Notes: generated by a model not told the origin, from the letters alone. Positions 8,106 through 16,896 are shown, numbered from the stretch's first letter. The stretch is 64,000 nucleotides of DNA from Peribacillus kribbensis DSM 17871 (GCF_000430765.1 NZ_KE387241.1:242813-306812), one strand, 5' to 3'. Made by a program: numbers and translations.

Positions 8106-8993
8106 TTAGAACCCTCCCAATCTATCTATTTGTAAATCATTCTTAATCAATAGTCCTTTAAGATTCATAGACTCCAGTAATTCCCTTCCCTTTTCCCTTC
8201 CAAGTAAAAATGTTATCGTGGAAAAGGCATCAGCCATCATCGCAAAGGGAGCAATGACACTTGAACTGATTAAATCATTCGGTGATTCCTTAGTTCTCGG
8301 ACTAATCATATGATGCATGCCTGGAATTTCTTTATTCATGCGCTCATAGCTTCCTGATGTACAAATTGCTTCATCCGAAAGATTAACAGTCTCAATCACG
8401 CGGCCCTTCTTTTTGGGATGCTGAATCCCTATTTCCCAGGGCTGCCCATTCTCATCCGATCCCCCGGCATATACATCTCCCCCAGCATTTATGATAAAGC
8501 CGGCGAATTTCCTTAGTTCATTTGCCGCCAGGTCGATAGCGAATCCCTTCGCCACAGCCCCAAGATCAATGATAAGAGGCTTTTTCAGATAGAGAGTTTG
8601 AAGGTGTTCATCTAAAACAATATCCCGAAAATCACCATGCTCTGCTAATGGTGTATATATCGTTTCCTGGGTGAGATAATGACGGTTGTATCCATGCTCC
8701 TCCAACAGCTTACCGATGGCTGGATCAAATTCTCCGCTTGTCAGCTCTGCAGCGTTAAGAGCGAATTTTAGGGGTTCAAATAAGAAAGGACTTATCTTGA
8801 CGGGCTTCCCTACTGTTTGGCAGGCCTTCATCACTTCACTTTCAGGAGTAAACCGGCTGCAGGCCTGTTCCACCCTATGGAAAACCTGAAAGGCCCTGTC
8901 CACCCTGACCCCGGCTGCTGATCGTTCTTCTGGATTTTTTGTAACGACTTGTATTTTCACCACAGTATCCATATATAATTTTGCTTTTATCAT
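8106..8993 (-). CDS. apbE: FAD:protein FMN transferase
   Basis: A 295-residue ApbE-family enzyme. It attaches FMN from FAD to a threonine in target proteins, using magnesium. The family motifs are visible: DLGAVAKGFAIDLA (about 158-171), INAGGDVYAGG and, near the end, MMADAFSTITFL. No signal peptide or lipobox is evident at the N-terminus (MIKAKLYMDTVVKIQ), so it may act inside the cell or be exported in some other way. The neighbouring FMN-binding protein has the acceptor motif and is the obvious substrate. The start follows AAGGTGA and lies nine bases after the upstream stop. Confidence 0.93.
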   Translation of the reverse strand: MIKAKLYMDTVVKIQVVTKNPEERSAAGVRVDRAFQVFHRVEQACSRFTPESEVMKACQTVGKPVKISPFLFEPLKFALNAAELTSGEFDPAIGKLLEEHGYNRHYLTQETIYTPLAEHGDFRDIVLDEHLQTLYLKKPLIIDLGAVAKGFAIDLAANELRKFAGFIINAGGDVYAGGSDENGQPWEIGIQHPKKKGRVIETVNLSDEAICTSGSYERMNKEIPGMHHMISPRTKESPNDLISSSVIAPFAMMADAFSTITFLLGREKGRELLESMNLKGLLIKNDLQIDRLGGF

Positions 8994-9002
8994 AGAGTCA
9001 CC

Positions 9003-9461
9003 TTACGCATTTCGAGCGAGAGAGAGTGCTTCCTGCACGGCATCCTGAAACGCCTCAGTGCTGTAAGTTGCACCTGATACATTGGTTGTTTGGGCACTCT
9101 GACTCTTCAATACCTCGTCAGGCAGACCCTCTATATCCGTTTCAGAATAGTGCATGGCAAAGTTTCTGATCTCAACATCGATAATTTTGTCTTTTTTTAT
9201 AGTTACGGCGACCTCAATAGACCCCCGCCTGTTTTCCCCGATTCCGGTGAATATCCCTTCTTTATACATGCTTTTTGCCTTCACTTGGGGTGAAGCAGAC
9301 ATATTGCTGTCTTTCTTGCTGCCTTTTCCTATGTGGACATGTGCGTGCTTCTCTTCAGCCAGCCGATCCGCCTCATGTTCGGTAGTAAAATAACCGGTTC
9401 CATAGACTGCGGCAATCGCGGCAGAACAAAGCATCACCCACTTATTTTGCATTTTAGCCAT
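9003..9461 (-). CDS. Membrane-anchored FMN-binding protein (flavinylated electron carrier)
   Basis: A 152-residue protein. Residues 7-25 form an N-terminal membrane anchor or signal (WVMLCSAAIAAVYGTGYF). A His/Lys-rich linker follows, then an FMN_bind domain (about 65-152). The acceptor motif NVSGATYST places the expected covalent FMN on Thr132. It is the first gene of FMN_bind-apbE-rnfD. Known relatives carry electrons outside the membrane in NqrC/RnfG and in extracellular-electron-transfer systems. There is no lipobox cysteine, so anchoring is by the helix. Confidence 0.88.
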   Translation of the reverse strand: MAKMQNKWVMLCSAAIAAVYGTGYFTTEHEADRLAEEKHAHVHIGKGSKKDSNMSASPQVKAKSMYKEGIFTGIGENRRGSIEVAVTIKKDKIIDVEIRNFAMHYSETDIEGLPDEVLKSQSAQTTNVSGATYSTEAFQDAVQEALSLARNA

Positions 9462-9616
9462 TTTGTTTCCTCACTTCCTGTCTTCTGATGTCTGACTACT
9501 AGTCTAAAAGGACCGTCTTAGAATTTTCTTAAAAACCTAAGGGAGCTTTTTCTAATAAATTTTAAAGAAAACCCTGATATTATATGTATAAACTTCAAGG
9601 GAAGGATCTGTAGAAA

Positions 9617-10291
9617 ATGCATATGCTTATCATCGAGGATGATACTGCCCTGCTTAGGATTTTAACAACAATATTAGAAGAAGAGGGCTACCAGACGGAC
9701 CAATCCGCCGACGGAAGAGATGGTTTATTCATGGCCCGGTCAGAGTCGTATGATTTATTAATCGTTGATTGGATGCTTCCAGGATTGGACGGTATTTCCT
9801 TGATTAGAGAGGTACGCAATGAAGGAATCAATACTCCTGTTTTGATCCTGACTGCTAAAGATAGTACAGAAGACAAAGTTCTGGGGCTGGATGCAGGGGC
9901 AGATGATTATTTGGTTAAGCCTTTTGCGACAGAGGAATTTTTAGCCAGAGTCAGATCGATTCTAAGGCGGAGCGGAAAATCAGGTCTTGAAGGAAAGATA
10001 ACTTATGGAAGAATTGTTTTAGATACGAATATAAAACAATGTTTCATAGAAAAGCACTCATTAAAGCTGACCAAAAAGGAATATGAACTCCTTCATTATT
10101 TACTGCAGAATCGGGAACAAATCCTGATGCGTGACCAGATTTACGATCGGATCTGGGGGATTGAATCCAGTGCAGGCGAATCCGTAGTTGATGTGTATAT
10201 CCACTATTTGCGAAAAAAACTGGCCCCGTACAGCTATGGTGATCTTATACGCACCATACGCGGAGTAGGCTATATGCTGGCGGAGGAATGA
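9617..10291 (+). CDS. OmpR-family response regulator
   Basis: A 224-residue regulator with a receiver domain (acidic pair IIEDD, phospho-acceptor Asp51 in VDWMLPGLDG, Thr79 region LTAKD, Lys101 in LVKPF) and a winged-helix DNA-binding domain (about 128-222, ending IRTIRGVGYML). It is divergent from the flavin module with a 155-bp shared upstream region, and two bases ahead of its kinase gene. The arrangement suggests that it controls the flavin genes. This is inferred from position only. Confidence 0.93.
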   Translation: MHMLIIEDDTALLRILTTILEEEGYQTDQSADGRDGLFMARSESYDLLIVDWMLPGLDGISLIREVRNEGINTPVLILTAKDSTEDKVLGLDAGADDYLVKPFATEEFLARVRSILRRSGKSGLEGKITYGRIVLDTNIKQCFIEKHSLKLTKKEYELLHYLLQNREQILMRDQIYDRIWGIESSAGESVVDVYIHYLRKKLAPYSYGDLIRTIRGVGYMLAEE

Positions 10292-10292
10292 A

Positions 10293-11561
10293 ATGTTCAA
10301 AAGAACCCAGCAGCAACTAGTGCTTCTGAATTCCATGGTACTCTTTATCATTTTAGCAAGCTTTGGAACATTTCTTTATTTCTATATGCAGCACCGCTTG
10401 GATAGGCAGGTGGATGAAACACTTAATCACATCCAAACACACATAGCCAGGGAGCATACCCGTGAATATTCCAAACTGGTTCATCCTGATGAAGACAATG
10501 ACGACAATCGGATTGTTTATTTGATCTGGGGGCATGGCGGCACACTTCAAGGAGAATTTCCACAGGATTATATATCCGGGGAAACAAAAAAGTACCTTTC
10601 AAAAGAAAGAGCTGCTTCACCAAAGAATGTCCGAATCAATGGGATGGACTACAGGATCATTGATGTTGCCATACATCGATTTTTGCTGATAGGCGGCAGC
10701 CGGGAATATGTAAAAAGAATCCAATTGGTCTATAACCTTAAACGTGAAAGAGAAATGCTTGAGCACCTCCGTGTTTTCATAGAGCTGGGGAGTCTTATTT
10801 CCATCGCGGTCTCCCTCCTGGCGGGGTATTTCTTAGCAAATAAAGCATTGGTTCCGATTAATAGAGCCTGGAATAAACAGACCCAATTCGTGACGGATGC
10901 CTCCCATGAACTGCGTACCCCTCTTGCTGTGATGAAGCTCAACCTGGAGCGCTTGTTCCGCCATCCTAAAAGCAGCATTGAGGAAGAAAGTCAGAATATT
11001 TCACAGGCGATCAGTGAAATTAATTATATGGCGAAAATGGTTTCCGATTTACTCGCATTGGCCCGGTCAGATTCCAATCAACTCGAAATGGCCTTTAGTA
11101 ATGTGAACTTAAGTGATTTATTACACAAAGCTGCCAGCGATTTTTCCGAATTCGCTTTTCTAAAGGATATTCATTTTACTTCCACCATTGAAGAATATGT
11201 TAATGTTCAGGGGAATGAAGAAAGGCTTTATCAATTAATCATGATTATTTTGGATAATTCACTGAAGTATACATCTGCAGGAGGGGAGATCGCTCTTTTT
11301 TCCAATGTGAAAGGCGGGGCTGTATATATTTCCATAATAGACAGTGGCGCCGGGATTCCAAAAGAGGATTTGCCTTTCATATTTGACCGTTTTTTTAGGG
11401 GCGATAAGACAAGGACCAGAAAATTTGAGGGGACAGGCCTGGGGCTTTCTATTGCAAAGTGGATCGTTGAACTGCACAGGGGAAGAATCCGGGCTGAAAG
11501 TGAGGCAGGAGCAGGTACCAGGATTTTTATCCAGCTCCCCTCCATGAAGCGGCATCCGTAA
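10293..11561 (+). CDS. Sensor histidine kinase
   Basis: A 422-residue kinase. TM1 covers about 9-32, an extracytoplasmic sensor about 33-160, and TM2 about 161-182. The HisKA domain has the phosphorylated His205 in DASHELRTPL, followed by HATPase_c with the N box at Asn322 (DNSLKYT) and G boxes DSGAGIP and GTGLGLSIA. The linker between TM2 and HisKA is only about 20 residues, too short for a full HAMP domain. It pairs with the regulator just upstream (stop and start nearly touch). The ligand sensed is unknown. Confidence 0.93.
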   Translation: MFKRTQQQLVLLNSMVLFIILASFGTFLYFYMQHRLDRQVDETLNHIQTHIAREHTREYSKLVHPDEDNDDNRIVYLIWGHGGTLQGEFPQDYISGETKKYLSKERAASPKNVRINGMDYRIIDVAIHRFLLIGGSREYVKRIQLVYNLKREREMLEHLRVFIELGSLISIAVSLLAGYFLANKALVPINRAWNKQTQFVTDASHELRTPLAVMKLNLERLFRHPKSSIEEESQNISQAISEINYMAKMVSDLLALARSDSNQLEMAFSNVNLSDLLHKAASDFSEFAFLKDIHFTSTIEEYVNVQGNEERLYQLIMIILDNSLKYTSAGGEIALFSNVKGGAVYISIIDSGAGIPKEDLPFIFDRFFRGDKTRTRKFEGTGLGLSIAKWIVELHRGRIRAESEAGAGTRIFIQLPSMKRHP

Positions 11562-11563
11562 AA

Positions 11564-11592
11564 AAAAGGCACTGCAACCGCAGCGCCTTTTC
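11564..11592. terminator. Bidirectional terminator between kinase and uppP
   Basis: Stem AAAAGGC-CTGC / GCAG-GCCTTTT with an AACC loop, A-rich on the left and T-rich on the right. It sits between two convergent genes and can work for both. Confidence 0.8.
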
Positions 11593-11594
11593 TC

Positions 11595-12392
11595 TTACAT
11601 AATAACAAAAATCGTAAACAATACAGCCAGAACAATGCGATAATACGCAAAAATAGACAAACCGATTTTTCCAATCAGCTTCAGGAAGATGACTGCCACA
11701 AGCATCGCTACGACAAATGCGGTGATAAAACCAATCGCAAACATGGGAATATCGTTTGTATGCAGGAAATCCAGACTTTTAATGAGGTCAAGTCCTGTTG
11801 CTCCTACCATGATCGGCAGGGCCACAAGGAAGGAAAACTCTGCGGATGTTTTGTGGTCGGCCCTTGATAGCAGCCCTCCTGAAATGGTTGACCCTGCTCG
11901 GGAAAATCCGGGAATAACAGCGAGGCATTGGAACAATCCAATGGAAAGTGCCTGCATGTAGCTTAGTTCATCGACAGTCGAGGCTGTAAAGCGGCCGTGC
12001 TTCTTTTCAGCAAAAATCATCAGGATGGCTCCCAAGATAAGGCTGACTACTACAACTTTTGGAGAAAACAGCACATTTTTAATAAAATCATGGAGAATCA
12101 GCCCAACCAAAGCAGCAGGCAGAACACCCAATATTATATGGATGATATCCAATTTCTTGTGGGACTTGCCGATTGTCTTAAAGTTTAGCAGAGATAAGTA
12201 TCTCCTCCAGAACAAAACAAGAACTGCAAGCATGGATCCAAGCTGGATAATGACTTCAAATGTTGCGGCTTTCTGCCCCTCAAATCCTAATAAATGGCCG
12301 GCCAGGATCAAGTGCCCTGTAGACGAAACCGGCAGGAATTCTGTCAAGCCTTCAACCACACCAAGGATGAAAGCAATGATATGTTCACTCAT
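11595..12392 (-). CDS. uppP: Undecaprenyl-diphosphate phosphatase
   Basis: A 265-residue BacA/UppP membrane enzyme that recycles the lipid carrier for cell-wall synthesis and gives basal bacitracin resistance. The two active-site motifs are clear: [18 protein letters not shown] (about 13-30) and the second [13 protein letters not shown] (about 161-173). Length is normal. The ribosome site before the ATG is weak (AAAGTTGG). It appears monocistronic. Confidence 0.95.
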   Translation of the reverse strand: MSEHIIAFILGVVEGLTEFLPVSSTGHLILAGHLLGFEGQKAATFEVIIQLGSMLAVLVLFWRRYLSLLNFKTIGKSHKKLDIIHIILGVLPAALVGLILHDFIKNVLFSPKVVVVSLILGAILMIFAEKKHGRFTASTVDELSYMQALSIGLFQCLAVIPGFSRAGSTISGGLLSRADHKTSAEFSFLVALPIMVGATGLDLIKSLDFLHTNDIPMFAIGFITAFVVAMLVAVIFLKLIGKIGLSIFAYYRIVLAVLFTIFVIM

Positions 12393-12518
12393 GCTGAACC
12401 AACTTTCTTTACTTAGATATCAATTTTCTCTCCATGAATTCTAGCATTTTTCAATGGAAGTTACCATCAATATCAGGTTAATATTATATTAAGTTTACGC
12501 ATTCTTTATCCTAAACAA

Positions 12519-12627
12519 TCAATCTAACGTAAATTCCTTTGTGATTGTCAGCTCAAATGTACCGTCTTTTTTCCTGGATTGTCTCTAGTAAGTTATTATC
12601 CACATAAACCGTCGGCAGTGTCTACAT
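12519..12627 (-). pseudogene. Decayed small gene with amber at codon 2 and a frameshift
   Basis: A very good ribosome site (AAAGGAGGAGGG) precedes ATG-TAG. The frame continues TLPTVYVDNNLLETIQEK, then a one-base shift is needed to read KDGTFELTITKEFTLD and a stop. The two halves together look like one small beta-rich protein of about 35-40 residues. I read this as a degraded gene; the family is unrecognised. The remainder of the 360-bp gap between uppP and mntH holds only the mntH terminator. Confidence 0.4.
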
Positions 12628-12698
12628 ATACCCTCCTCCTTTCTACCACCTCCCTATAATTTGACAAAAATTTGAAATATCCTTTTAAAGACCAAAAT

Positions 12699-12721
12699 AA
12701 AAAGCGGCACAAGGCCGCTTC
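12699..12721 (-). terminator. mntH terminator
   Basis: Stem AAGCGGC / GCCGCTT with a five-base loop. On the minus strand it runs into TTTTTATTTT, about 33 bases after the mntH stop. Confidence 0.8.
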
Positions 12722-12753
12722 CGTAGGATTATATATCAGGCTGAAAATCAGCG

Positions 12754-14064
12754 TCAGCCAAAAAATGTTTCATATAACAGAAATAGATTCAAGCCGACAA
12801 TCAATACTGCAATAACCCATGAGACCAGTGTGGTGACCCGATGATTGACGAGACTGCCCATGATTTTTTTGCTGCTGGTAAACATGATCAGCGGCACGAG
12901 GGCAAACGCAATTCCAAAAGAAAGTACTACCTGGCTTATCACAAGGGCCTTGGAAGGATTGACTCCCACTATGATGATGGCAAGAGGCGGGATCATGGTG
13001 ATGAAGCGCCTTAGATAGATAGGAATTCTCCTCTTGATAAAGCCCTGCATGATAATATCGCCCGACATGGTTCCGACCGATGAACTTGAGAGGCCCGCAA
13101 AAAGCAGCCCCACCCCAAAGCAGACAGCAGTAAACGGGCCAAGAATATGCCCAAATTGGTGATAGGCCACATCCAAGTCTTCTATGTTCAGGCCGTTCTT
13201 ATTGAAAATGGCGGCAGACACGATCAGCATGCTGGCATTAATCGCTCCCGCGAAGATCATGGCAATGATTACATCCGCCAATTCAAAATGAAAAATTCTC
13301 TTTCTCTCTTCATCATTCGTTCCCTGTATCCTTCTCTGGGTAAGGGCAGAGTGCAGATAGATCGCATGGGGCATGACGGTAGCTCCAAGCATTCCTGCTG
13401 ATAAGAGGACGCTGTTGACTCCCTCGAACTTAGGAGTAAACAAGCCTGCCAGGACTGAGTGGCCGTCGGGCTTTGCATCGAATACCTGGATGCCAAAAGC
13501 CACCACCACCACAAGAATCATGGCTGTTATGAGAAACTCGAGAGACCTCATGCCGCGTCTCTGGATTTCGAGGATCGCGAATGAACCGGCTGCCGCAATG
13601 AGGGCAGAGCCAATCAGCGGAATCCCCAATAATAAATACAGGCCGAGTGCCGCTCCGATGAATTCGGCGAGATCTGTGGCCATAATGACGATCTCTGCCT
13701 GGATCCATAAGAAAACCGAAGTCTTTTTGGAAAAGCGCTCCCGGCAGAGCTCGGGAAGATTTTTGCCGGTCGCAATCCCAAGCTTGGCAGAGAGTGCCTG
13801 AATCAGTACCGCCATTAGGTTGGAGGCAGCGATTACCCATAATAATGTATATCCATAGGAGGATCCTGCGGTTATATTTGTTGCATAATTTCCTGGATCT
13901 ATATAAGCCACGGCGGCTATGAACGCTGGCCCTAAAAACGGCAGAATCTGCTTTATGCCTTTGGCTTCTTTCCATACTGCTTGTTCTCCAGGCATGAATT
14001 TCACCTGCTTTCTTTGAGTCGTCTTAAAAAGTTTCTCTAGGGAAACTTTTTTCGGTTGTGCCAA
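12754..14064 (-). CDS. mntH: Nramp-family Mn2+/H+ symporter
   Basis: A 436-residue metal importer with about 11 membrane helices. Nramp hallmarks are DPGN at 56-59 in helix 1 and MPHAIYLHS starting at 231 in helix 6. Asp56, Asn59 and the Met of helix 6 are the known metal ligands of the family. The frame begins at a TTG (14062-14064) with no clear ribosome site. An ATG 23 codons later (13993-13995) has AGGTGA upstream and is an alternative. The residues between (SLEKLFK) resemble the N-terminus of B. subtilis MntH and favour the longer form. I see no convincing MntR box. Confidence 0.93.
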   Translation of the reverse strand: MAQPKKVSLEKLFKTTQRKQVKFMPGEQAVWKEAKGIKQILPFLGPAFIAAVAYIDPGNYATNITAGSSYGYTLLWVIAASNLMAVLIQALSAKLGIATGKNLPELCRERFSKKTSVFLWIQAEIVIMATDLAEFIGAALGLYLLLGIPLIGSALIAAAGSFAILEIQRRGMRSLEFLITAMILVVVVAFGIQVFDAKPDGHSVLAGLFTPKFEGVNSVLLSAGMLGATVMPHAIYLHSALTQRRIQGTNDEERKRIFHFELADVIIAMIFAGAINASMLIVSAAIFNKNGLNIEDLDVAYHQFGHILGPFTAVCFGVGLLFAGLSSSSVGTMSGDIIMQGFIKRRIPIYLRRFITMIPPLAIIIVGVNPSKALVISQVVLSFGIAFALVPLIMFTSSKKIMGSLVNHRVTTLVSWVIAVLIVGLNLFLLYETFFG

Positions 14065-14136
14065 TTATATATCCATAAATATCAAATTGTCAAAGAGAAA
14101 ATCCCGACATTTTCCCGGTTTTTTAGTGACTTCTTT

Positions 14137-14212
14137 TCCGCAAGACAATTCCCTGTTTTCTAACGTACCCTTTTTAAACAGAAGAATATCGTCATTTTTT
14201 TCATCTTGCGGA
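14137..14212. other. Long-range inverted repeat TCCGCAAGA / TCTTGCGGA
   Basis: Nine-base complementary arms at 14137-14145 and 14204-14212 enclose 58 bases in the gap between the divergent mntH and ferric-reductase-like genes. A tiny frame of three codons (MNI) with an AAGGAGG site follows at 14272. The arms could pair in RNA of either strand; function unknown. Confidence 0.35.
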
Positions 14213-14319
14213 GGAATCCTATATTCAGTTTCATTAAAACAGCTTTTTAATAGGATTTTAAGGAGGTTTTAATGAACATCTGATACACTCATCTAAAAAG
14301 ACAGAGAAGAAGGAGTCCT

Positions 14320-14943
14320 ATGAAATCAAAAAGCCTGATCTATCCCGCACTAATAGCTGCCGCTGCATGCCTGCTGCTCATTCTTTATTCCCTGCTGGCT
14401 GCAAGACACGGCCTGGAACATCAACCTTCTGGCCCTTTTAAGAATGGCGGGCCAGCAGGAAGCTTTCGCCATGAGAAGGATAATCTGAAGGAAGCATTTA
14501 AATTCCTGGGTACTATAGCTGTCTATGCAGGTGCCTTAAACTTTTTATGGTTTTATTTTAAGAAAAAGCTTAAATCTCCCCTATCGTATATCAAAATAGC
14601 GGGAAGATATCTTCATAAATTCCATACCTATATCGGCTGGGCAGGGCTGATCGCTGCTGCGGTCCATGGAGTCTATTTTCTGCTCAAGGAATTCCAGGAT
14701 GAGCATGTATTAACAGGGATTTCCTCTATCCTCATCCTGCTGACGCTGGCTGTCTACGGATGGCTGTTTAAAAAGCTCCGCAGCAAGAAGCTGATCAGGC
14801 AGATTCACTTTTACCTGGCCTGCTTGTTCCTATTGGTCCTTCTCATCCACGCAGGCGGTACCATGTTTGCTGCCGCTGCCATCATCATCGGAATATGTGT
14901 GATTGTCTGGTTCCTGGATTCACGAGCTCAAAATAGAAAATAA
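14320..14943 (+). CDS. Di-heme ferric-reductase-like membrane protein
   Basis: A 207-residue protein with about six membrane helices. Four histidines stand in two pairs with identical spacing: His102/His116 and His163/His177, both H-x13-H. This is the two-heme ligand pattern of the ferric-reductase/cytochrome-b transmembrane domain. There is no C-terminal FAD/NAD domain, so it would pass electrons to or from a partner. The flavin electron-transfer module lies 5 kb to the left. It has AGAAGGAG before the ATG. Heme binding is inferred from spacing. Confidence 0.75.
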   Translation: MKSKSLIYPALIAAAACLLLILYSLLAARHGLEHQPSGPFKNGGPAGSFRHEKDNLKEAFKFLGTIAVYAGALNFLWFYFKKKLKSPLSYIKIAGRYLHKFHTYIGWAGLIAAAVHGVYFLLKEFQDEHVLTGISSILILLTLAVYGWLFKKLRSKKLIRQIHFYLACLFLLVLLIHAGGTMFAAAAIIIGICVIVWFLDSRAQNRK

Positions 14944-14999
14944 ATTCTGAAAATAGTAATATAGGAGTACTACATATCTATGCTGAAAGGAAGGATATT

Positions 15000-15776
15000 G
15001 TGGCACTCCTAACCTGCCGATTCTATTCAGAAGTACTAAACTTAAGCACCTCCATGACGGTCCTGCTCCCGCAGCAGACTCAGTCCCAGATCGGTATGGA
15101 AAATAAGATGACATCCGGCAAACATCAGACTCTCTATCTTCTTCATGGGCTGAGTGACGATGACAGCATCTGGACCAGAAGAACATCCATAGAGAGGTAT
15201 GCGGCTCCACTGGGTCTTGCTGTCGTGATGCCGCAGGTTCATCACAGCTTCTACACCGATATGAAATACGGCAATAAATTCTGGACTTTTTTAACGGAGG
15301 AACTCCCTTTTATTGCCCGCTCCTTTTTTCCTCTTTCTGAAAAGAGAGAGGACAATTTCGTCGCAGGGCTTTCGATGGGTGGCTATGGTGCCTTGAAATG
15401 GGCATTAAACCGGCCGGACCAAATAAGCGCTGCTGCAAGTCTGTCAGGAGTTACCGACATCGCAGCTGTTCAGAAAGAAGACAGGCTGCAGCCTGTGCTG
15501 GACCTGGTTTTTGGTAATGAAGAAGTTAAAGGGACTGAACACGATCTTTTCTCGCTCATCGAGAAAAACACGGACCGCAAAGACAGGCCGATGCTTTACC
15601 AGGCCTGCGGCACAGAGGACTTCCTCTACCAGGGCAATGTCCGCTTTAAAGAGCACTGTGAACGCTCCGGCTACCCTCTCACCTCCCTGTTTGAACCGGG
15701 AGAACATGAATGGGGCTTCTGGGACAAAACCATCCAGGACGTCCTTGCCTGGCTTCCGCTAAAAGGACAAAAATAA
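15000..15776 (+). CDS. Esterase of the esterase D / tributyrin esterase family
   Basis: A 258-residue alpha/beta hydrolase. The nucleophile elbow is GLSMGGYGALKWAL (about 122-135), with an oxyanion strand LYLLHGLSDD near residue 45 and a late Asp/His pair (CGTEDFLY; GEHEWGFW). The family cleaves short acyl esters and includes S-formylglutathione hydrolases. The start is GTG at 15000 behind GAAAGGAAGG. There is no signal peptide, so it is cytoplasmic. A terminator follows. Confidence 0.88.
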   Translation: MALLTCRFYSEVLNLSTSMTVLLPQQTQSQIGMENKMTSGKHQTLYLLHGLSDDDSIWTRRTSIERYAAPLGLAVVMPQVHHSFYTDMKYGNKFWTFLTEELPFIARSFFPLSEKREDNFVAGLSMGGYGALKWALNRPDQISAAASLSGVTDIAAVQKEDRLQPVLDLVFGNEEVKGTEHDLFSLIEKNTDRKDRPMLYQACGTEDFLYQGNVRFKEHCERSGYPLTSLFEPGEHEWGFWDKTIQDVLAWLPLKGQK

Positions 15777-15788
15777 ATATGAATGAAA

Positions 15789-15837
15789 AAGGGCGTCCAG
15801 AAGTCAGGTAAACCTGCTTTCCGGACGTCCTTTTTTT
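15789..15837 (+). terminator. Esterase terminator
   Basis: A long stem starting AAAAGGGCGTCC and closing GGACGTCC, with an inner CAGG-TAAA-CCTG hairpin, followed by seven T. Confidence 0.85.
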
Positions 15838-15935
15838 GATTTAAAGATGCCATAGTAATGGACGAGTTCCTTTATTAGAAATACAAGCCTTGTTAATGCA
15901 TCTGAATGTTGGATTTTAGAATGAAGAAACATCCT

Positions 15936-15973
15936 AGGTGGAGAAAAACAAAAAGTCTTCTCCACCTCCTTTT
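15936..15973 (+). terminator. Orphan terminator-like hairpin
   Basis: A ten-base stem AGGTGGAGAA / TTCTCCACCT followed by CCTTTTG. No gene ends here: the preceding 100 bases carry no coding frame I can support. It could end read-through from the esterase. Confidence 0.5.
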
Positions 15974-16023
15974 GTTTAGGGACTTATCGAACAGCCTCCT
16001 TTTTATTCCAAAAAAACTGAGGA

Positions 16024-16053
16024 TGGTCCCCATTTCCCAGCATGATTTCCCGT
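16024..16053. repeat. REP-like half element
   Basis: GGTCCCCATTTCCCAG followed by ATGATTTCCCG matches the right half of the GGAAATGGGGAC palindromes found at 27503, 34911 and 50702. The left arm is missing. Confidence 0.4.
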
Positions 16054-16101
16054 CAAGCTGATATAGTAGTTTAAAAGGGTATGTAGGAGGAGGTTTTTAA
16101 A

Positions 16102-16428
16102 ATGGGTCTTTTTGCTGATACGCCTGAGCCGCCATATTATGCGGTGATTTTTACTTCAAAGAGGACGGAGGGCGATAAGGGGTATGGAGGGATGTCTGAA
16201 AAGCTTGCGGAGCTAGTGCAGGGTGAGGATGGTTTTTTAGGGATGGAGAGTGTACGGGATGAGACCGGTGCAGGTATAACGGTGTCATATTGGAAAAGCC
16301 TCGATGCGATCAATGAATGGAGGAATCATTCCGTCCATAAAGCAGCAAAAAAGAGGGGGCGGGAGGAATGGTATGAAGGTTTTGCCTTACGAATTACCAG
16401 GGTGGAAAAAGATACACGATCCTTCTAA
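16102..16428 (+). CDS. Antibiotic-biosynthesis-monooxygenase-fold protein (108 aa)
   Basis: A small dimeric alpha+beta barrel (ABM/EthD-like) protein: YYAVIFTSKR opens a beta strand, GFLGMESVRDETG is the typical middle, and YWKSLDAINEWRNHSVHKAAKKRGREEWY is the conserved helix with Trp and His. Relatives are small cofactor-free oxygenases or heme-binding proteins. An excellent ribosome site (GTAGGAGGAGG) precedes the ATG. It is single and convergent with the next gene. Confidence 0.82.
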   Translation: MGLFADTPEPPYYAVIFTSKRTEGDKGYGGMSEKLAELVQGEDGFLGMESVRDETGAGITVSYWKSLDAINEWRNHSVHKAAKKRGREEWYEGFALRITRVEKDTRSF

Positions 16429-16431
16429 AAA

Positions 16432-16746
16432 TCATTCCTTGTATCGAAGGTATTCAAATTTCCCTGTAGGCTCTTCCTTTACAACAGTTCCGTTCAGGTC
16501 AGTATATATTTCATACTCTTCGTACTTCTCAACGAGATAGCCATGATCTTCTGAGGTATCAACGAGACGGCTTTCCATAAAGGGAAGGTTCATGACTTTC
16601 TGCTCCTTCTGCCCGGCAGATGGATCGAGGGATACCTGAAGAGACCCCGCTTTGCTGTCCCGGTCTGTACCGGGAGTTTCCATAAACGCAGCAAAGGCAA
16701 GCAGTCCCGCGACACAAGCAGCAGGAAGGAAAGTTTTTTTCATCAC
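16432..16746 (-). CDS. Small exported protein, unknown (104 aa)
   Basis: A basic N-terminus and a hydrophobic segment (about 4-22, FLPAACVAGLLAFAAFM) form a signal peptide or anchor. The rest is a polar, acidic domain ending YTDLNGTVVKEEPTGKFEYLRYKE. The start is either GTG at 16744-16746 (eight bases after GGGGG) or the next codon, ATG. No family recognised. The stop sits only three bases from the stop of the convergent monooxygenase gene. Confidence 0.6.
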   Translation of the reverse strand: MMKKTFLPAACVAGLLAFAAFMETPGTDRDSKAGSLQVSLDPSAGQKEQKVMNLPFMESRLVDTSEDHGYLVEKYEEYEIYTDLNGTVVKEEPTGKFEYLRYKE

Positions 16747-16896
16747 TCTTGAATCCCCCTTTGAAGATCTTTGTAATAAGCTTATGCTCGTCCCCCGGGT
16801 GATTATGCCAAGTTATCTAGGGCGTGTACTTTCTGTTTTGTAAAAAATGTCTTGCATTAAAAGGCTAAATCTACCGAAGCCTTAATAAAACGGATA

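Noticed and set aside
7290..9461. Complete Rnf or Nqr complex
   Set aside because: Only RnfD-like, ApbE and FMN-binding genes are present. No RnfA, B, C, E or G equivalent is seen.
13430..13975. Minus-strand frame of 181 codons
   Set aside because: Lies in another frame within mntH and has Arg/Ser/Gly-rich shadow composition.
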